A stretch of DNA of 14,199 bases from Acidovorax_G sp046289925. Lineage in GTDB: Bacteria > Pseudomonadota > Gammaproteobacteria > Burkholderiales > Burkholderiaceae_C. The DNA is taken from NCBI GenBank assembly GCA_046289925.1, contig JBKBUN010000083.1:1-14199 (forward strand), in the 5' to 3' direction. The notes under the pieces are model-generated. The model was not told the origin of the DNA and did not search any database. It was given only the letters and a program-made list of their open reading frames with translations. Shown piece by piece: positions 1 to 8,387 of the stretch (within the stretch, counting starts at the first letter, position 1; the number at the start of each line of letters is the position of its first letter). The position numbers were made by a program, and so were the translations under genes.

Positions 1-1
1 G

Positions 2-67
2 GCCTTGCCTGGCGCGCCGATCACGGCACTGGCGGGCGCATCCCACTGCGGTTTCTAGGTTGAAGTC
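2..67 (+). repeat. Left arm of a long inverted repeat shared with the right end of the window
   Basis: Positions 2-58 are the exact reverse complement of 14123-14179 (57 bp without mismatch). The match continues to 67/14114 with two mismatches (59 and 62), giving 64 of 66. The arm contains the palindrome GGCGCGCC and ends 8 bp before the creA stop codon. Position 1 does not match. The repeat may extend off the window, because the left edge cuts it. Nothing in it looks like a transposase end with a target duplication that can be tested here. The likely nature is a dispersed intergenic repeat. Confidence 0.9.
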
Positions 68-75
68 GCCAGCGC

Positions 76-567
76 TCAGTTGCGCAGCGGAATGACCGTG
101 GCCCGGTCCACCGGCACGGCGGTGATGCTGTTCTGCGGCGAGCCGTCGATGAGCTTGTCCGAGTACGTGAGATAGACCAGCGTGTTGCGCGCAGGGTCCA
201 CCATGCGCACGATGCGCAGGCGCTTGAACAGGATCGACATGCGCTCGCTGAACACCTCTTCCTGCTTGGGCAGGGGCTTGGGGAAGGCGATGGGGCCGGT
301 CTGGCGGCAGGCGATCGAGGCCTCGGCCCGGTCTTCGGCCAGGCCCAGCGAGCCCTTGATGCCGCCCGTGCGGGCGCGTGAGACATAGCAGGTCACGCCC
401 TGCACGGCCGGATCGTTGTAGGCTTCGACCAGGATGTCGTGGTCGCGCCCGATGAGCTTGAAGGCCGTGTCCACGGTGCCAATCTTCTCGCCCGCGGCCA
501 GCGCCGCAGCAGCCGCGAGGCCCATCAGGCCGGCCACGGCCAGGCGGCGCAGCCCGATGCCGCTCAC
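76..567 (-). CDS. creA: CreA family exported protein
   Basis: A 163-aa protein of the CreA family (about 155-165 aa in relatives), whose biochemical role is not established. The start is taken as GTG at 567. It gives a classical signal peptide: basic G-L-R-R near residues 5-8, an Ala/Leu-rich core at 9-24, and likely cleavage after Ala24 or Ala25. An internal ATG (Met15) would delete the basic N-region, and the upstream extension lies inside cphA1. The mature part has the family pattern, with the segment KIGTVDTAFKLIGRDHDI and two cysteines (Cys60, Cys87) that could form a periplasmic disulfide. The GTG overlaps the TGA of cphA1 by 4 nt (GTGA), so translation is probably coupled and creA is the last gene of a cphA2-cphA1-creA operon. 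The family call is firm; the link to cyanophycin is inferred from position only. Confidence 0.88.
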   Translation of the reverse strand: MSGIGLRRLAVAGLMGLAAAAALAAGEKIGTVDTAFKLIGRDHDILVEAYNDPAVQGVTCYVSRARTGGIKGSLGLAEDRAEASIACRQTGPIAFPKPLPKQEEVFSERMSILFKRLRIVRMVDPARNTLVYLTYSDKLIDGSPQNSITAVPVDRATVIPLRN

Positions 568-3140
568 GCCGTGGCTCCTTCGCTGCAGCGCTGAGCCAGA
601 TGGGCCAGGGCTTCTTCCACCTGGTCCACCAGCACCAGGCACAGGTCGCCGGGCGACAGGCGCTCCAGCGCGCGGTCGATGGCGATGAATTCGCCGCGGA
701 TCTCTTCCACATGGCGCGTGCGGCTTGCGCCCTTGAGGCCTTCGCGCAGCAGTGCCATCACCTCGCCGTCGGCGCGGCCGCGCTGGGCGGCGTCCTGGTA
801 GAGGATGACTTCGTCAAAGGCATCGCCCAGGATCACGGTCTGCTCCCGGAGGTCTTCGTCGCGCCGGTCGCCCGCACCGCTGATGACCACGCTGCGGCGC
901 TTGCTCGGCAGCGCGTCCACGGCCTGCACCAGTGCGCGCATGGCGTCTGGGTTGTGGCCGTAGTCGGCGATCACCGTGGCGCCTTTGTAGTCCATCACGT
1001 TGAAGCGGCCCGGGGCGTTGTCGCTGTCGTTCACAAAGCCCGAAAGGCCGCGACGGATGGTCTGCCACGGCAGGCCCGCGCCCCAGGCGGCGGCCACCGA
1101 GGCCATCACGTTCTCGACCTGAAAGCCGATCTTGCCGTTGCGCGTGATGGGTACGTCGCGCAGGTGGATGGTCTCGCGCCACGAACCTTCGCTGGCCACG
1201 ATGGAGTCGCCGTCGACGTACACCGTGCGGTGGCCCTGGGCGCGGTGCGTGGCCATCACTGGGTGGTGGCGGTCGGCCGCAAAAAAGATCACCTTGCCCG
1301 GGCAGGCCGAGGCCATGGATGCGACGATCGGGTCGGCCGCGTTGAGCACCGCGTAGCCGTCGGCGGCGACGTTTTGCACGATCACGCGCTTGAGCACGGC
1401 CAGGTCTTCTACCGTGGTGATGTAGTTCAGGCCCAGGTGGTCGCCCGCGCCGATGTTGGTGACCACGGCCACCGAGCAGCGGTCAAAGCCCAGGCCCTCG
1501 CGCAGGATGCCACCACGCGCGGTTTCGAACACGGCGGCGTCCACCTCGGGGTGCAACAGCACGTTGCGCGCGCTCTTGGGGCCGCTGCAGTCGCCGCTGT
1601 CGATCTGGCGGCCGTTGACGTACACGCCGTCGGTGTTGGTCATGCCCACGCGCAGGCCCTGCGCCGTGAACAGGTGCGCAATCAGGCGCGCGGTGGTGGT
1701 TTTGCCGTTGGTGCCGGTGACGGCCACGGTGGGGATGCGGCCATCCTCGCCCTGCGCGAACAGTTTGTCCACAATGGCTTGGCCCACATTGCGCGGTTTG
1801 CCGTAGCTGGGGGCCAGGTGCATGCGCAGGCCGGGCGCGGCGTTCACCTCGACAATGCCGCCGCCCTGCTCTTCGAGTGGGCGCAGTACGGTCTCGGCCA
1901 CCATGTCCACGCCGCAGATGTGCAGGCCCACCATCTGCGCTGCGGCCACGGCGCGCGCCGCCACTTCGGGGTGCACGTCGTCGGTCACGTCGGTGGCGGT
2001 GCCGCCGGTCGAGAGGTTGGCGTTGTTGCGCAGGATCACGCGCTGGCCCTTGGCGGGCACCGCGTCGGGCGTGAGGCCCTGCATGGCCAGACGGGCCACG
2101 GCAATGTCGTCGAGGCGGATTTTGGTGAGCGAGGTGGCGTGGCCCTCGCCGCGGCGAGGGTCTTGGTTGACCTGCTCGACCAGTTGGCGCACCGTGTGCT
2201 GGCCGTCGCCCAGCACCTGGGGCGGATCGCGCCGTGCTGCGGCCACGAGCTGGTTGCCCACCACCAGCAGACGGAAGTCGTGCCCGGGCAGAAAACGCTC
2301 GACCATCACCGTGCCGTATTCGGCGGCGGTGCGGTAGGCCTCTTCGAGCTGCGCGCGATCGGTGATGTTCACCGTCACGCCCTTGCCCTGGTTGCCGTCT
2401 TGCGGCTTGACCACCACGGGCAGGCCCACTTCCAGGGCCACGGCCCAGGCTTCGTCGACCGATTGCACCGGGCGGCCCAGCGGCACCGGCACGCCGGCCG
2501 CGTGCAACAGGCGTTTGGTCAGGTCTTTGTCCTGCGCAATGGACTCGGCCACGGCGCTGGTCGAATCGACCTCTGCCGCCTGAATGCGCCGCTGCTTGGA
2601 GCCCCAGCCGAACTGCACCAGGCTGCCGCGCGTGAGGCGGCGGTACGGAATGCCGCGTGCCACGGCGGCATCGACGATGGATCCAGTGCTTGGGCCCAGG
2701 CGTTCGTCTTCGTCGAGTTCGCGCAACTGCGCAATGGCGGCTTCGGCGTCGAAGCTGCCGCCGCTGAGCGCAGCTTGCACCAGACGCTGCGCGTCGTCAA
2801 AGGCCTGGCGGCCCACGGCCTCCTCGCTGTATTCCACCACCACCTGGTACACGCCGGGGTCCACCGTGGAGGTGGTGCGCGCAAAGGTCACGGGGCAACC
2901 GGCCTGAGCCTGCAGCGCCAGGGCCGCAGCCTGCAGCACATGGGCCAGCGACACGGGTTGGTCGATGCCCGCGGTGTGCAGCACGCCGATGGCGGGAAAC
3001 AGCGCCCGCACGCGATCTTCAAAGCCGGGCAGGGTGGACAGCGAGCGCTCGGCCTCGCTGCAATGCACGATGGCCTCGATGGCCAGGTGGCGGCTCCACA
3101 GGTTGGGGCCCCGCAGGGCCCGGATACGGGTGACTTCCAT
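564..3140 (-). CDS. cphA: Cyanophycin synthetase (CphA1 type)
   Basis: An 858-aa cytoplasmic enzyme that polymerises cyanophycin: Asp is added to the backbone and Arg to each Asp side chain, with one ATP used per bond. Domain order is N domain (about 1-160), ATP-grasp (about 200-475; K245PQDGNQGKG with Lys245 and Lys253), then a Mur-ligase-like domain with P-loop GTNGKTT at 476-482 and the conserved GHNPDAM around His729 in its C-terminal lobe. Length is normal for a full synthetase. The start is ATG at 3140, after a purine-rich AAGAAAG 8 nt upstream. A TTG at 3221 would add 27 unconserved residues overlapping cphA2. It lies 40 bp after cphA2 and overlaps creA by 4 nt. Oddity: the N domain reads AHVLQA at 66-71 where the neighbouring paralogue reads GHVLEH, so a putative HxxEH metal site is absent. 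Confidence 0.96.
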   Translation of the reverse strand: MEVTRIRALRGPNLWSRHLAIEAIVHCSEAERSLSTLPGFEDRVRALFPAIGVLHTAGIDQPVSLAHVLQAAALALQAQAGCPVTFARTTSTVDPGVYQVVVEYSEEAVGRQAFDDAQRLVQAALSGGSFDAEAAIAQLRELDEDERLGPSTGSIVDAAVARGIPYRRLTRGSLVQFGWGSKQRRIQAAEVDSTSAVAESIAQDKDLTKRLLHAAGVPVPLGRPVQSVDEAWAVALEVGLPVVVKPQDGNQGKGVTVNITDRAQLEEAYRTAAEYGTVMVERFLPGHDFRLLVVGNQLVAAARRDPPQVLGDGQHTVRQLVEQVNQDPRRGEGHATSLTKIRLDDIAVARLAMQGLTPDAVPAKGQRVILRNNANLSTGGTATDVTDDVHPEVAARAVAAAQMVGLHICGVDMVAETVLRPLEEQGGGIVEVNAAPGLRMHLAPSYGKPRNVGQAIVDKLFAQGEDGRIPTVAVTGTNGKTTTARLIAHLFTAQGLRVGMTNTDGVYVNGRQIDSGDCSGPKSARNVLLHPEVDAAVFETARGGILREGLGFDRCSVAVVTNIGAGDHLGLNYITTVEDLAVLKRVIVQNVAADGYAVLNAADPIVASMASACPGKVIFFAADRHHPVMATHRAQGHRTVYVDGDSIVASEGSWRETIHLRDVPITRNGKIGFQVENVMASVAAAWGAGLPWQTIRRGLSGFVNDSDNAPGRFNVMDYKGATVIADYGHNPDAMRALVQAVDALPSKRRSVVISGAGDRRDEDLREQTVILGDAFDEVILYQDAAQRGRADGEVMALLREGLKGASRTRHVEEIRGEFIAIDRALERLSPGDLCLVLVDQVEEALAHLAQRCSEGATA

Positions 3141-3180
3141 CGCAGTGTCTTTCTTGGATGCGGGGTGCCGGGCTGGCTGC

Positions 3181-5385
3181 TCAGGCGCGGGCGCCTGCAG
3201 GAGCGGGCAGGTCGGGTTCAAAGGTCTTGATGCCGGCGGCGATCAGCTCGGGCGCAATGTCCATGGCCCAGGCAGCGCCCACGGCGGCCAGCAGGGCTTC
3301 GGTGTCGGGCGCCACGGCGTTGCGGCCAAAGGTCAGGTCGGCCAGCGTGCCCAGCGGCTGCTCGGCACTGCCTGTGGCCAGCACCACCCGCCCGTCGCGC
3401 ACGTACACGGCACGGCCCTGGTTCTGGGCACGGTGCGCGGCCACCGCGGGCAGCGTGCCGTCGATCGCATACAGCACCACGCTGCCGTCGCACAACGGGG
3501 CCAGGTCGGCCACCTGCGCGTCGGCGGCGTTGAGCACGGCCGCACCGTGGTCCAGCACCACATCCACCTGGGTGCGCAGCACGCGGGTCATCTGCTCGCG
3601 CTCACGGATGTCGAATTCGCCCAGGGCTTCGCAGCCATCCATGTCCGTCACCACACCCACATGGCAGCGGTCGTAGGCCAGGCCGTCGCGCAAGATGGTG
3701 CGCGCGTCGTTCTCGATCACCGCGGCCTGGACCATCTGGTTCATCAGCAGGCGGTGGGCGCTTTCCCAGTGGGCGCAGTCGCCGGCCTGTACGCGGCGGC
3801 GGTCGAGGAACAAACCATCGCGGCAGGCCAGACCCGTGTGGCGGCCGCCCAGGTGCAGCAGCCAGGCCACCAGGCGCGCAATCAGGGTGGTGTTGCGCGT
3901 GCCCGCTACGCCCACGATGGGGATGCGGCCCACGTCGCGGTCGTCATCGGTGCTGGGGAACAGGTGCTCGACAATCGCCTGGCCCACCGGGCGCGGGGCA
4001 CCCACGGCCGGCTTGAGGTGCATGAGCAGCCCAGGGCCGGCGTTGACTTCGACGATGGCGCCGCCCTGCTCGTGCAGCGGTTTGCGAATGTCCTGCGCCA
4101 CCAGGTCGATGCCTGCGATGTCCAGACCCACCACCTTGGCTGCCAGCGCTGCCATGTAGGCGACTTCGGGATGCACGTCATCGGTGCAATCCACGGCCAC
4201 GTTGCCGTTGCGCTCGATCACCACCTGGCGGCCCGCGTCGGGCACCGAATCGGCGTCCAGCTCCTGGCGCTTGAGTTCGAGCTGCACTTTGGCGTTGGTC
4301 GCTACGTCGATGATCTCAAGCGGGTATTCCTCTTCGTAGCCACGGCGCGGGTCGGAGTTGAGCTGGATGTCGATCAGCTCCTTGACGGTGTTGCGGCCGT
4401 TGCCGGTGATGCTGACCACCTCGCCGCGCGCGGCGGCCACGAGCTTGCCGTCTACCACCAGCAGACGGTGCTCGTCGCCCGGAATGTAGCGTTCGACCAT
4501 CACGTCGCTGCCTTCGGGGTAGGCCACGTGGTAGGCGGCTTCGATGTCTTCGCGCTTGCGCAGGTCCAGCGTCACGCCGCGGCCGTGGTTGCCGTCCGAC
4601 GGCTTGACGACCACCGGCAGGCCGATGTCGAGCGCGGCCTCCCAGGCTTCTTCGGGGCTGTTGACGATCTGGCCCTCCGGAATCGGCACGCCGCAGGACT
4701 TGAGCAGGCTCTTGGTCAGGTCCTTGTCGCTGGCAATGCCTTCGGCAATGGCGCTCGTGCGCTCGGTCTCGGCCGTCCAGATGCGGCGCTGGCGCGCGCC
4801 ATAGCCCAGTTGCACGAGGTTGCCGTCGTTCAGGCGGATGTGCGGAATGCCGCGATCGGTGGCGGCGGTGACGATGCAGGCCGTGCTGGGGCCGAGGTAC
4901 TGGTCGTCCACCTCGGTGCGCACGCGCGAGACGGCGGCCTGCACGTCGAATGGGGTGTCGTTGATGGCCGCCATGATCAGCCGGTGGCCCTGCTCCAGCG
5001 CCACGCGAGCCACGCGCTCGTCGCGGGCGCGGAACACCATGCGGTAGACGCCGCGCTGGCTCGTACTGCGTGTCTGCCCGAAGCCGGTGGGCATACCCGC
5101 CAGGTTCAGCAGCTCGATCACGATGTGTTCGAGCACATGGCCGCACCAGGTGCCTTCTTCCAGCCGCTGCAGAAAGCCGCCGCGCTCGCCCACGCCGCAG
5201 TGGTGCTCGATCAGCGCGGGCAGCCAGGCGGTGAGGCGCTGGTTGAATCCAGGCAGGGTGTTGGAGGGGTGGTCTTCGAGGGCCCCGAGGTCCAGCCAGA
5301 CTTCCAGGCAGGGGCGGTAGGTCCAGATGTTGGGGCCGCGCAGGTAGCGAATGCGCAGCAGGCGAATGTCGTCGAAGGAAGCCAT
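3181..5385 (-). CDS. cphA2: Cyanophycin synthetase paralogue, truncated type (CphA2/CphA')
   Basis: A 734-aa paralogue of the adjacent synthetase with the same N domain (YLRGPNIW near residue 14) and ATP-grasp (VVVKPSDGNHGRG, Lys261), both apparently intact. The Mur-ligase-like P-loop is degenerate: GTRNTT at 495-500 instead of GTNGKTT, with the lysine lost. The protein also ends about 124 residues shorter than cphA1, lacking the lobe that carries GHNPDAM. This is the hallmark of CphA2-type enzymes, reported in cyanobacteria to polymerise beta-aspartyl-arginine dipeptides using only the ATP-grasp site. That activity is inferred here. The N domain keeps HVLEH at 83-87. The ATG at 5385 was chosen; a TTG at 5430 only adds low-complexity residues. 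No strong Shine-Dalgarno is visible. It is first in the minus-strand operon and divergent from the ABC gene. Confidence 0.93.
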   Translation of the reverse strand: MASFDDIRLLRIRYLRGPNIWTYRPCLEVWLDLGALEDHPSNTLPGFNQRLTAWLPALIEHHCGVGERGGFLQRLEEGTWCGHVLEHIVIELLNLAGMPTGFGQTRSTSQRGVYRMVFRARDERVARVALEQGHRLIMAAINDTPFDVQAAVSRVRTEVDDQYLGPSTACIVTAATDRGIPHIRLNDGNLVQLGYGARQRRIWTAETERTSAIAEGIASDKDLTKSLLKSCGVPIPEGQIVNSPEEAWEAALDIGLPVVVKPSDGNHGRGVTLDLRKREDIEAAYHVAYPEGSDVMVERYIPGDEHRLLVVDGKLVAAARGEVVSITGNGRNTVKELIDIQLNSDPRRGYEEEYPLEIIDVATNAKVQLELKRQELDADSVPDAGRQVVIERNGNVAVDCTDDVHPEVAYMAALAAKVVGLDIAGIDLVAQDIRKPLHEQGGAIVEVNAGPGLLMHLKPAVGAPRPVGQAIVEHLFPSTDDDRDVGRIPIVGVAGTRNTTLIARLVAWLLHLGGRHTGLACRDGLFLDRRRVQAGDCAHWESAHRLLMNQMVQAAVIENDARTILRDGLAYDRCHVGVVTDMDGCEALGEFDIREREQMTRVLRTQVDVVLDHGAAVLNAADAQVADLAPLCDGSVVLYAIDGTLPAVAAHRAQNQGRAVYVRDGRVVLATGSAEQPLGTLADLTFGRNAVAPDTEALLAAVGAAWAMDIAPELIAAGIKTFEPDLPAPAGARA

Positions 5386-5578
5386 GGATGGGGCAGGTTC
5401 GGGTGAGGGGTGCCGGTCGGGCCGGCTCAAAGCAGTGATTGTGCGCCCGGTTGGGGCCGAAGAATCAAGCAGTACGCGTGGTCGTGTGGCGCCGCAGCGC
5501 GGTGGTTTCGGTCAAAATTCCGGCTCCCTCGGCTCGCGCCACCCTGGCGCTGCGCGCGGCGGGACGGTTCCGAACACT
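5386..5578. promoter_or_regulatory. Divergent intergenic region between cphA2 and the ABC transporter gene
   Basis: This 193-bp gap separates two divergent operons, so it must hold the promoters for both unless transcription starts further inside. I see no strong sigma70 promoter. The best minus-strand candidate is TTGATT (5468-5463) with CACAAT (5443-5438) at a too-long 19-bp spacing. On the plus strand, GTCAAAATTCC (5512-5522) is the only AT-rich patch. No clear operator palindrome was found. It is called from layout, not from motifs. Confidence 0.45.
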
Positions 5579-7891
5579 ATGCAACATCACCATTCTGTGG
5601 ACGCCTCGGGTGTCTTTTCGGGTCCCCTGGGGGCCAGCCTGCGAGCGGCGCTCGCTTCCGATGAGAACGTGCTCGCGGCCCTGGCGGTTGACCTGTCGGC
5701 CTCGCTGCAGTTTGCGGCCGGGGCCGTGGTGGTGACGTCCAAGCGCTTGCTGGCCTGCGAGCCCGGCGGCACGCAGTGGCAAGGGTGGGACCTGTCGGCC
5801 TCCCTGAGTTTGCGTCTGCTGGACCACGGCGGTGTGGGCACGCTGGAGCTGCACTCGCCCAACGCGCGCTTGGCACTGTGGCGCTTTACGCTTGGCGCGC
5901 ACGCCCAGGCACTGCGCCTGGTCCAGCGCTTCGAGCAGCAGTGCGAGCGCCAGGCCAGCGGCCGGCCGTACACCGCGGTGGAAGAAGACCCGGCCTGCCC
6001 GGTGTGCCACACGCCGCTGCCGCCCGACACCGAGGAATGCCCGGCCTGCGCGCGCCGGCAGGCGCCGCAGACTTCCACCTGGGTGCTGCTGCGCCTGTGG
6101 CGCTTCGCGCGGCCCTATCGCAAGCAACTGGCCGCGGGCCTGGCGCTCACGCTTGCGTCCACCGCGGCCACGCTGGTGCCGCCCTACCTGACCATTCCGC
6201 TGATGGACGAGATCCTGATTCCGTTTCAAAACGGGCAGAAGATCGACCCCATGCTGGTGCTGCTGTACCTGGGCGGGCTGCTGCTGTCGGCGCTGTTGGC
6301 TTGGGGTCTGGGCTGGGCGCGCACCTACATCCTGGCGCTGGTGTCCGAGCGCATTGGTGCCGATTTGCGCACCACCACCTACGAGCACTTGCTGCGCCTG
6401 TCGCTCGACTACTTTGGCGGCAAGCGCACGGGCGACCTGATGGCGCGTATCGGGTCGGAGACCGACCGCATCAACGTCTTCCTGTCGCTGCACGCGCTTG
6501 ATTTCGTGACCGATGTGCTCATGATCACCATGACGGCGGTCATCCTGTTCTCCATCAACCCATGGCTGGCCCTGGTCACGCTGGTGCCACTGCCTTTCAT
6601 CGGCTGGATGATCCACACCGTGCGCGACCGCTTGCGCACCGGCTTCGAGAAGATCGACCGTGTCTGGTCTGAAGTAACGAACGTGCTGGCCGACACCATT
6701 CCCGGCATCCGCGTGGTCAAGGCCTTTGCCCAGGAAAAACGCGAAGCCCAGCGCTTTCGCGATGCGAACCAGCACAACCTCGAAGTCAACGACAAGCTCA
6801 ACAAGACCTGGAGCCTGTTCACGCCCACGGTGTCGCTGCTCACCGAAATGGGGCTGCTGGTCGTCTGGGGCTTCGGCATCTGGCTGGTGTCGCGCAACGA
6901 CATCACGGTGGGCGTGCTGACCGCCTTCATCGCCTACATCGGGCGTTTTTACGGTCGGCTGGATTCCATGAGCCGCATCGTCTCGGTCACGCAAAAAGCG
7001 GCGGCGGGGGCCAAGCGGATCTTCGACATCCTGGACCACGTGAGCAACGTGCCCGATCCAGCCCAGCCGGTGCGCGTGGATCGCGTCGAAGGCGCGATTG
7101 CGCTGCGCAACGTGGGCTTTCGCTACGGCAGCCGGGCCGTGATCAAGGGCCTGGACCTGGACATCCGGCCAGGCGAGATGATCGGCCTCGTGGGCCACAG
7201 CGGCTCAGGCAAGAGCACGCTGGTCAACCTCATCAGCCGCTTCTACGACGTCAGCGATGGCTCCATCCAGGTCGATGGCGTTGACATTCGCCGCTTTGCG
7301 GTGGCCGACTACCGACGCCACATCGGCCTGGTGCTGCAGGAGCCCTTCCTGTTCTTCGGCACGATTGCCGAGAACATTGCCTACGGCAAGCCTGACGCCA
7401 CGCGCGAGGAGATTGTGGCCGCCGCGCGTGCGGCGCATGCGCACGAGTTCATCCTGCGCCTGCCGCACGGCTATGACAGCCTGGTGGGCGAGCGCGGGCA
7501 AGGCTTGTCGGGCGGGGAACGCCAGCGCATCAGCATTGCGCGCGCACTGCTGATCGACCCGCGCATCCTGATCCTGGACGAGGCCACCTCGGCCGTGGAC
7601 ACCGAGACCGAAAAGGAAATCCAGCGCGCGCTCGACAACCTCGTGCAGGGCCGCACCACGATTGCGATCGCACACCGTCTGTCCACTCTGCGCAAGGCCG
7701 ACCGCCTGGTGGTGATGGACCGCGGAGAGATTGTCGAAGTCGGCCCGCACGACGCACTGATGGACAAGCAAGGCGCGTACTGGCGCCTGTACGAAGCCCA
7801 GGCCCGCCGCGCAGAAGAAGACGCCCAGGCGGCCGGCGTACGCATCGACAGCAGCCTGCGTCACCCCGCCCACCCTGCGGGCCAGTCCTGA
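5579..7891 (+). CDS. Cyanophycin-locus ABC exporter (MsbA-like half-transporter with N-terminal extension)
   Basis: A 770-aa membrane ATPase. The first 130 or so residues have the alternating pattern of a bacterial PH-like domain (AGAVVVTSKRLLACEPGG, then LELHSPN). Next comes a zinc-ribbon-like C-x2-C-x10-C-x2-C (Cys140, 143, 154, 157). About residues 168-470 form a type-1 exporter membrane domain with roughly six helices. The nucleotide-binding domain has Walker A GHSGSGKST (539-547, Lys545), signature LSGGERQR (643-650), Walker B ILILDEAT (Glu668) and the H-loop histidine 699, so it should hydrolyse ATP, probably as a homodimer. The ATG at 5579 was chosen because upstream codons run into cphA2. 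It lies 13 bp before the DUF1854 gene. I recall this family being named cyanophycin metabolism-associated ABC transporter in RefSeq. Substrate unknown. Confidence 0.9.
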   Translation: MQHHHSVDASGVFSGPLGASLRAALASDENVLAALAVDLSASLQFAAGAVVVTSKRLLACEPGGTQWQGWDLSASLSLRLLDHGGVGTLELHSPNARLALWRFTLGAHAQALRLVQRFEQQCERQASGRPYTAVEEDPACPVCHTPLPPDTEECPACARRQAPQTSTWVLLRLWRFARPYRKQLAAGLALTLASTAATLVPPYLTIPLMDEILIPFQNGQKIDPMLVLLYLGGLLLSALLAWGLGWARTYILALVSERIGADLRTTTYEHLLRLSLDYFGGKRTGDLMARIGSETDRINVFLSLHALDFVTDVLMITMTAVILFSINPWLALVTLVPLPFIGWMIHTVRDRLRTGFEKIDRVWSEVTNVLADTIPGIRVVKAFAQEKREAQRFRDANQHNLEVNDKLNKTWSLFTPTVSLLTEMGLLVVWGFGIWLVSRNDITVGVLTAFIAYIGRFYGRLDSMSRIVSVTQKAAAGAKRIFDILDHVSNVPDPAQPVRVDRVEGAIALRNVGFRYGSRAVIKGLDLDIRPGEMIGLVGHSGSGKSTLVNLISRFYDVSDGSIQVDGVDIRRFAVADYRRHIGLVLQEPFLFFGTIAENIAYGKPDATREEIVAAARAAHAHEFILRLPHGYDSLVGERGQGLSGGERQRISIARALLIDPRILILDEATSAVDTETEKEIQRALDNLVQGRTTIAIAHRLSTLRKADRLVVMDRGEIVEVGPHDALMDKQGAYWRLYEAQARRAEEDAQAAGVRIDSSLRHPAHPAGQS

Positions 7892-7904
7892 TCCGGAGCC
7901 AGCC

Positions 7905-8387
7905 ATGAACGCTTCCACCTTTCCTCCGCTCGCGCTTGCGCGCAACACCCATGGCCGCCTGGTGCTCACGTTGGCCGACGGTACGGCCCACGAGGGCGTG
8001 GTGCCCGTGCGCGCCTTTCCGATCGCCGCACCCGGGGAGGGCTTGTCGCTCGTGGGCAGCGACGGGCATGAGCTGGCCTGGATCGACCGCTTGGCCGACT
8101 TGCCCGCGCCAGTGCGCACCCTGATCGAAGAAGACCTGGCCGTGCGCGAGTTCGTACCGACCATCCAACGCATCCTGTCGGTGTCGACGTTCTCCACGCC
8201 CAGCACCTGGCAGGTCGAAACCGACCGCGGCCCGACCCAACTCGTGCTCAAGGCCGAAGAGGACATCCGTCGCCTCGCGGGCCGCACCCGGCTGCTGATC
8301 GCTGGCGGCGACGGATTGCAGTTCTTGGTGCCCGACTCCACCGCCCTCGACCGCGCATCGCGCCGTCTGTTGGAACGATTTTTGTAG
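7905..8387 (+). CDS. DUF1854 family protein, cyanophycin-associated
   Basis: A 160-aa soluble protein with no signal peptide, no membrane segment and no cysteine. I recognise it as DUF1854, a small family found beside cyanophycin synthetases and the ABC exporter; no biochemical function is known to me. Features visible are an N-terminal beta-rich part (residues about 18-65), the segment LIEEDLAVREFVPTIQRI in the middle, and a C-terminal part with IRRLAGRTRLLI and LVPDSTALDRASRRLLERFL. The ATG at 7905 has GGAG 6 nt upstream. It begins 13 bp after the ABC gene stop, so the two form one transcript. It may be a partner of the exporter, which is inference from their tight pairing. No T-rich terminator follows; only a short hairpin (8399-8411) lies downstream. 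Confidence 0.85.
   Translation: MNASTFPPLALARNTHGRLVLTLADGTAHEGVVPVRAFPIAAPGEGLSLVGSDGHELAWIDRLADLPAPVRTLIEEDLAVREFVPTIQRILSVSTFSTPSTWQVETDRGPTQLVLKAEEDIRRLAGRTRLLIAGGDGLQFLVPDSTALDRASRRLLERFL

Noticed and set aside
600..3230. Plus-strand open frame of 876 codons opposite cphA1
   Set aside because: It is the antisense shadow of a clear synthetase, rich in His/Gly/Ala/Val as expected from mirrored GC-rich codons, with no domain.
2965..5406. Plus-strand open frame of 813 codons opposite cphA2
   Set aside because: It is antisense to a well-supported gene and has the same mirrored composition with no recognisable motif.
5465..7198. Minus-strand open frame of 577 codons opposite the ABC gene
   Set aside because: The ABC frame has all nucleotide-binding motifs; this one is Arg/Gln/His-rich mirror sequence.
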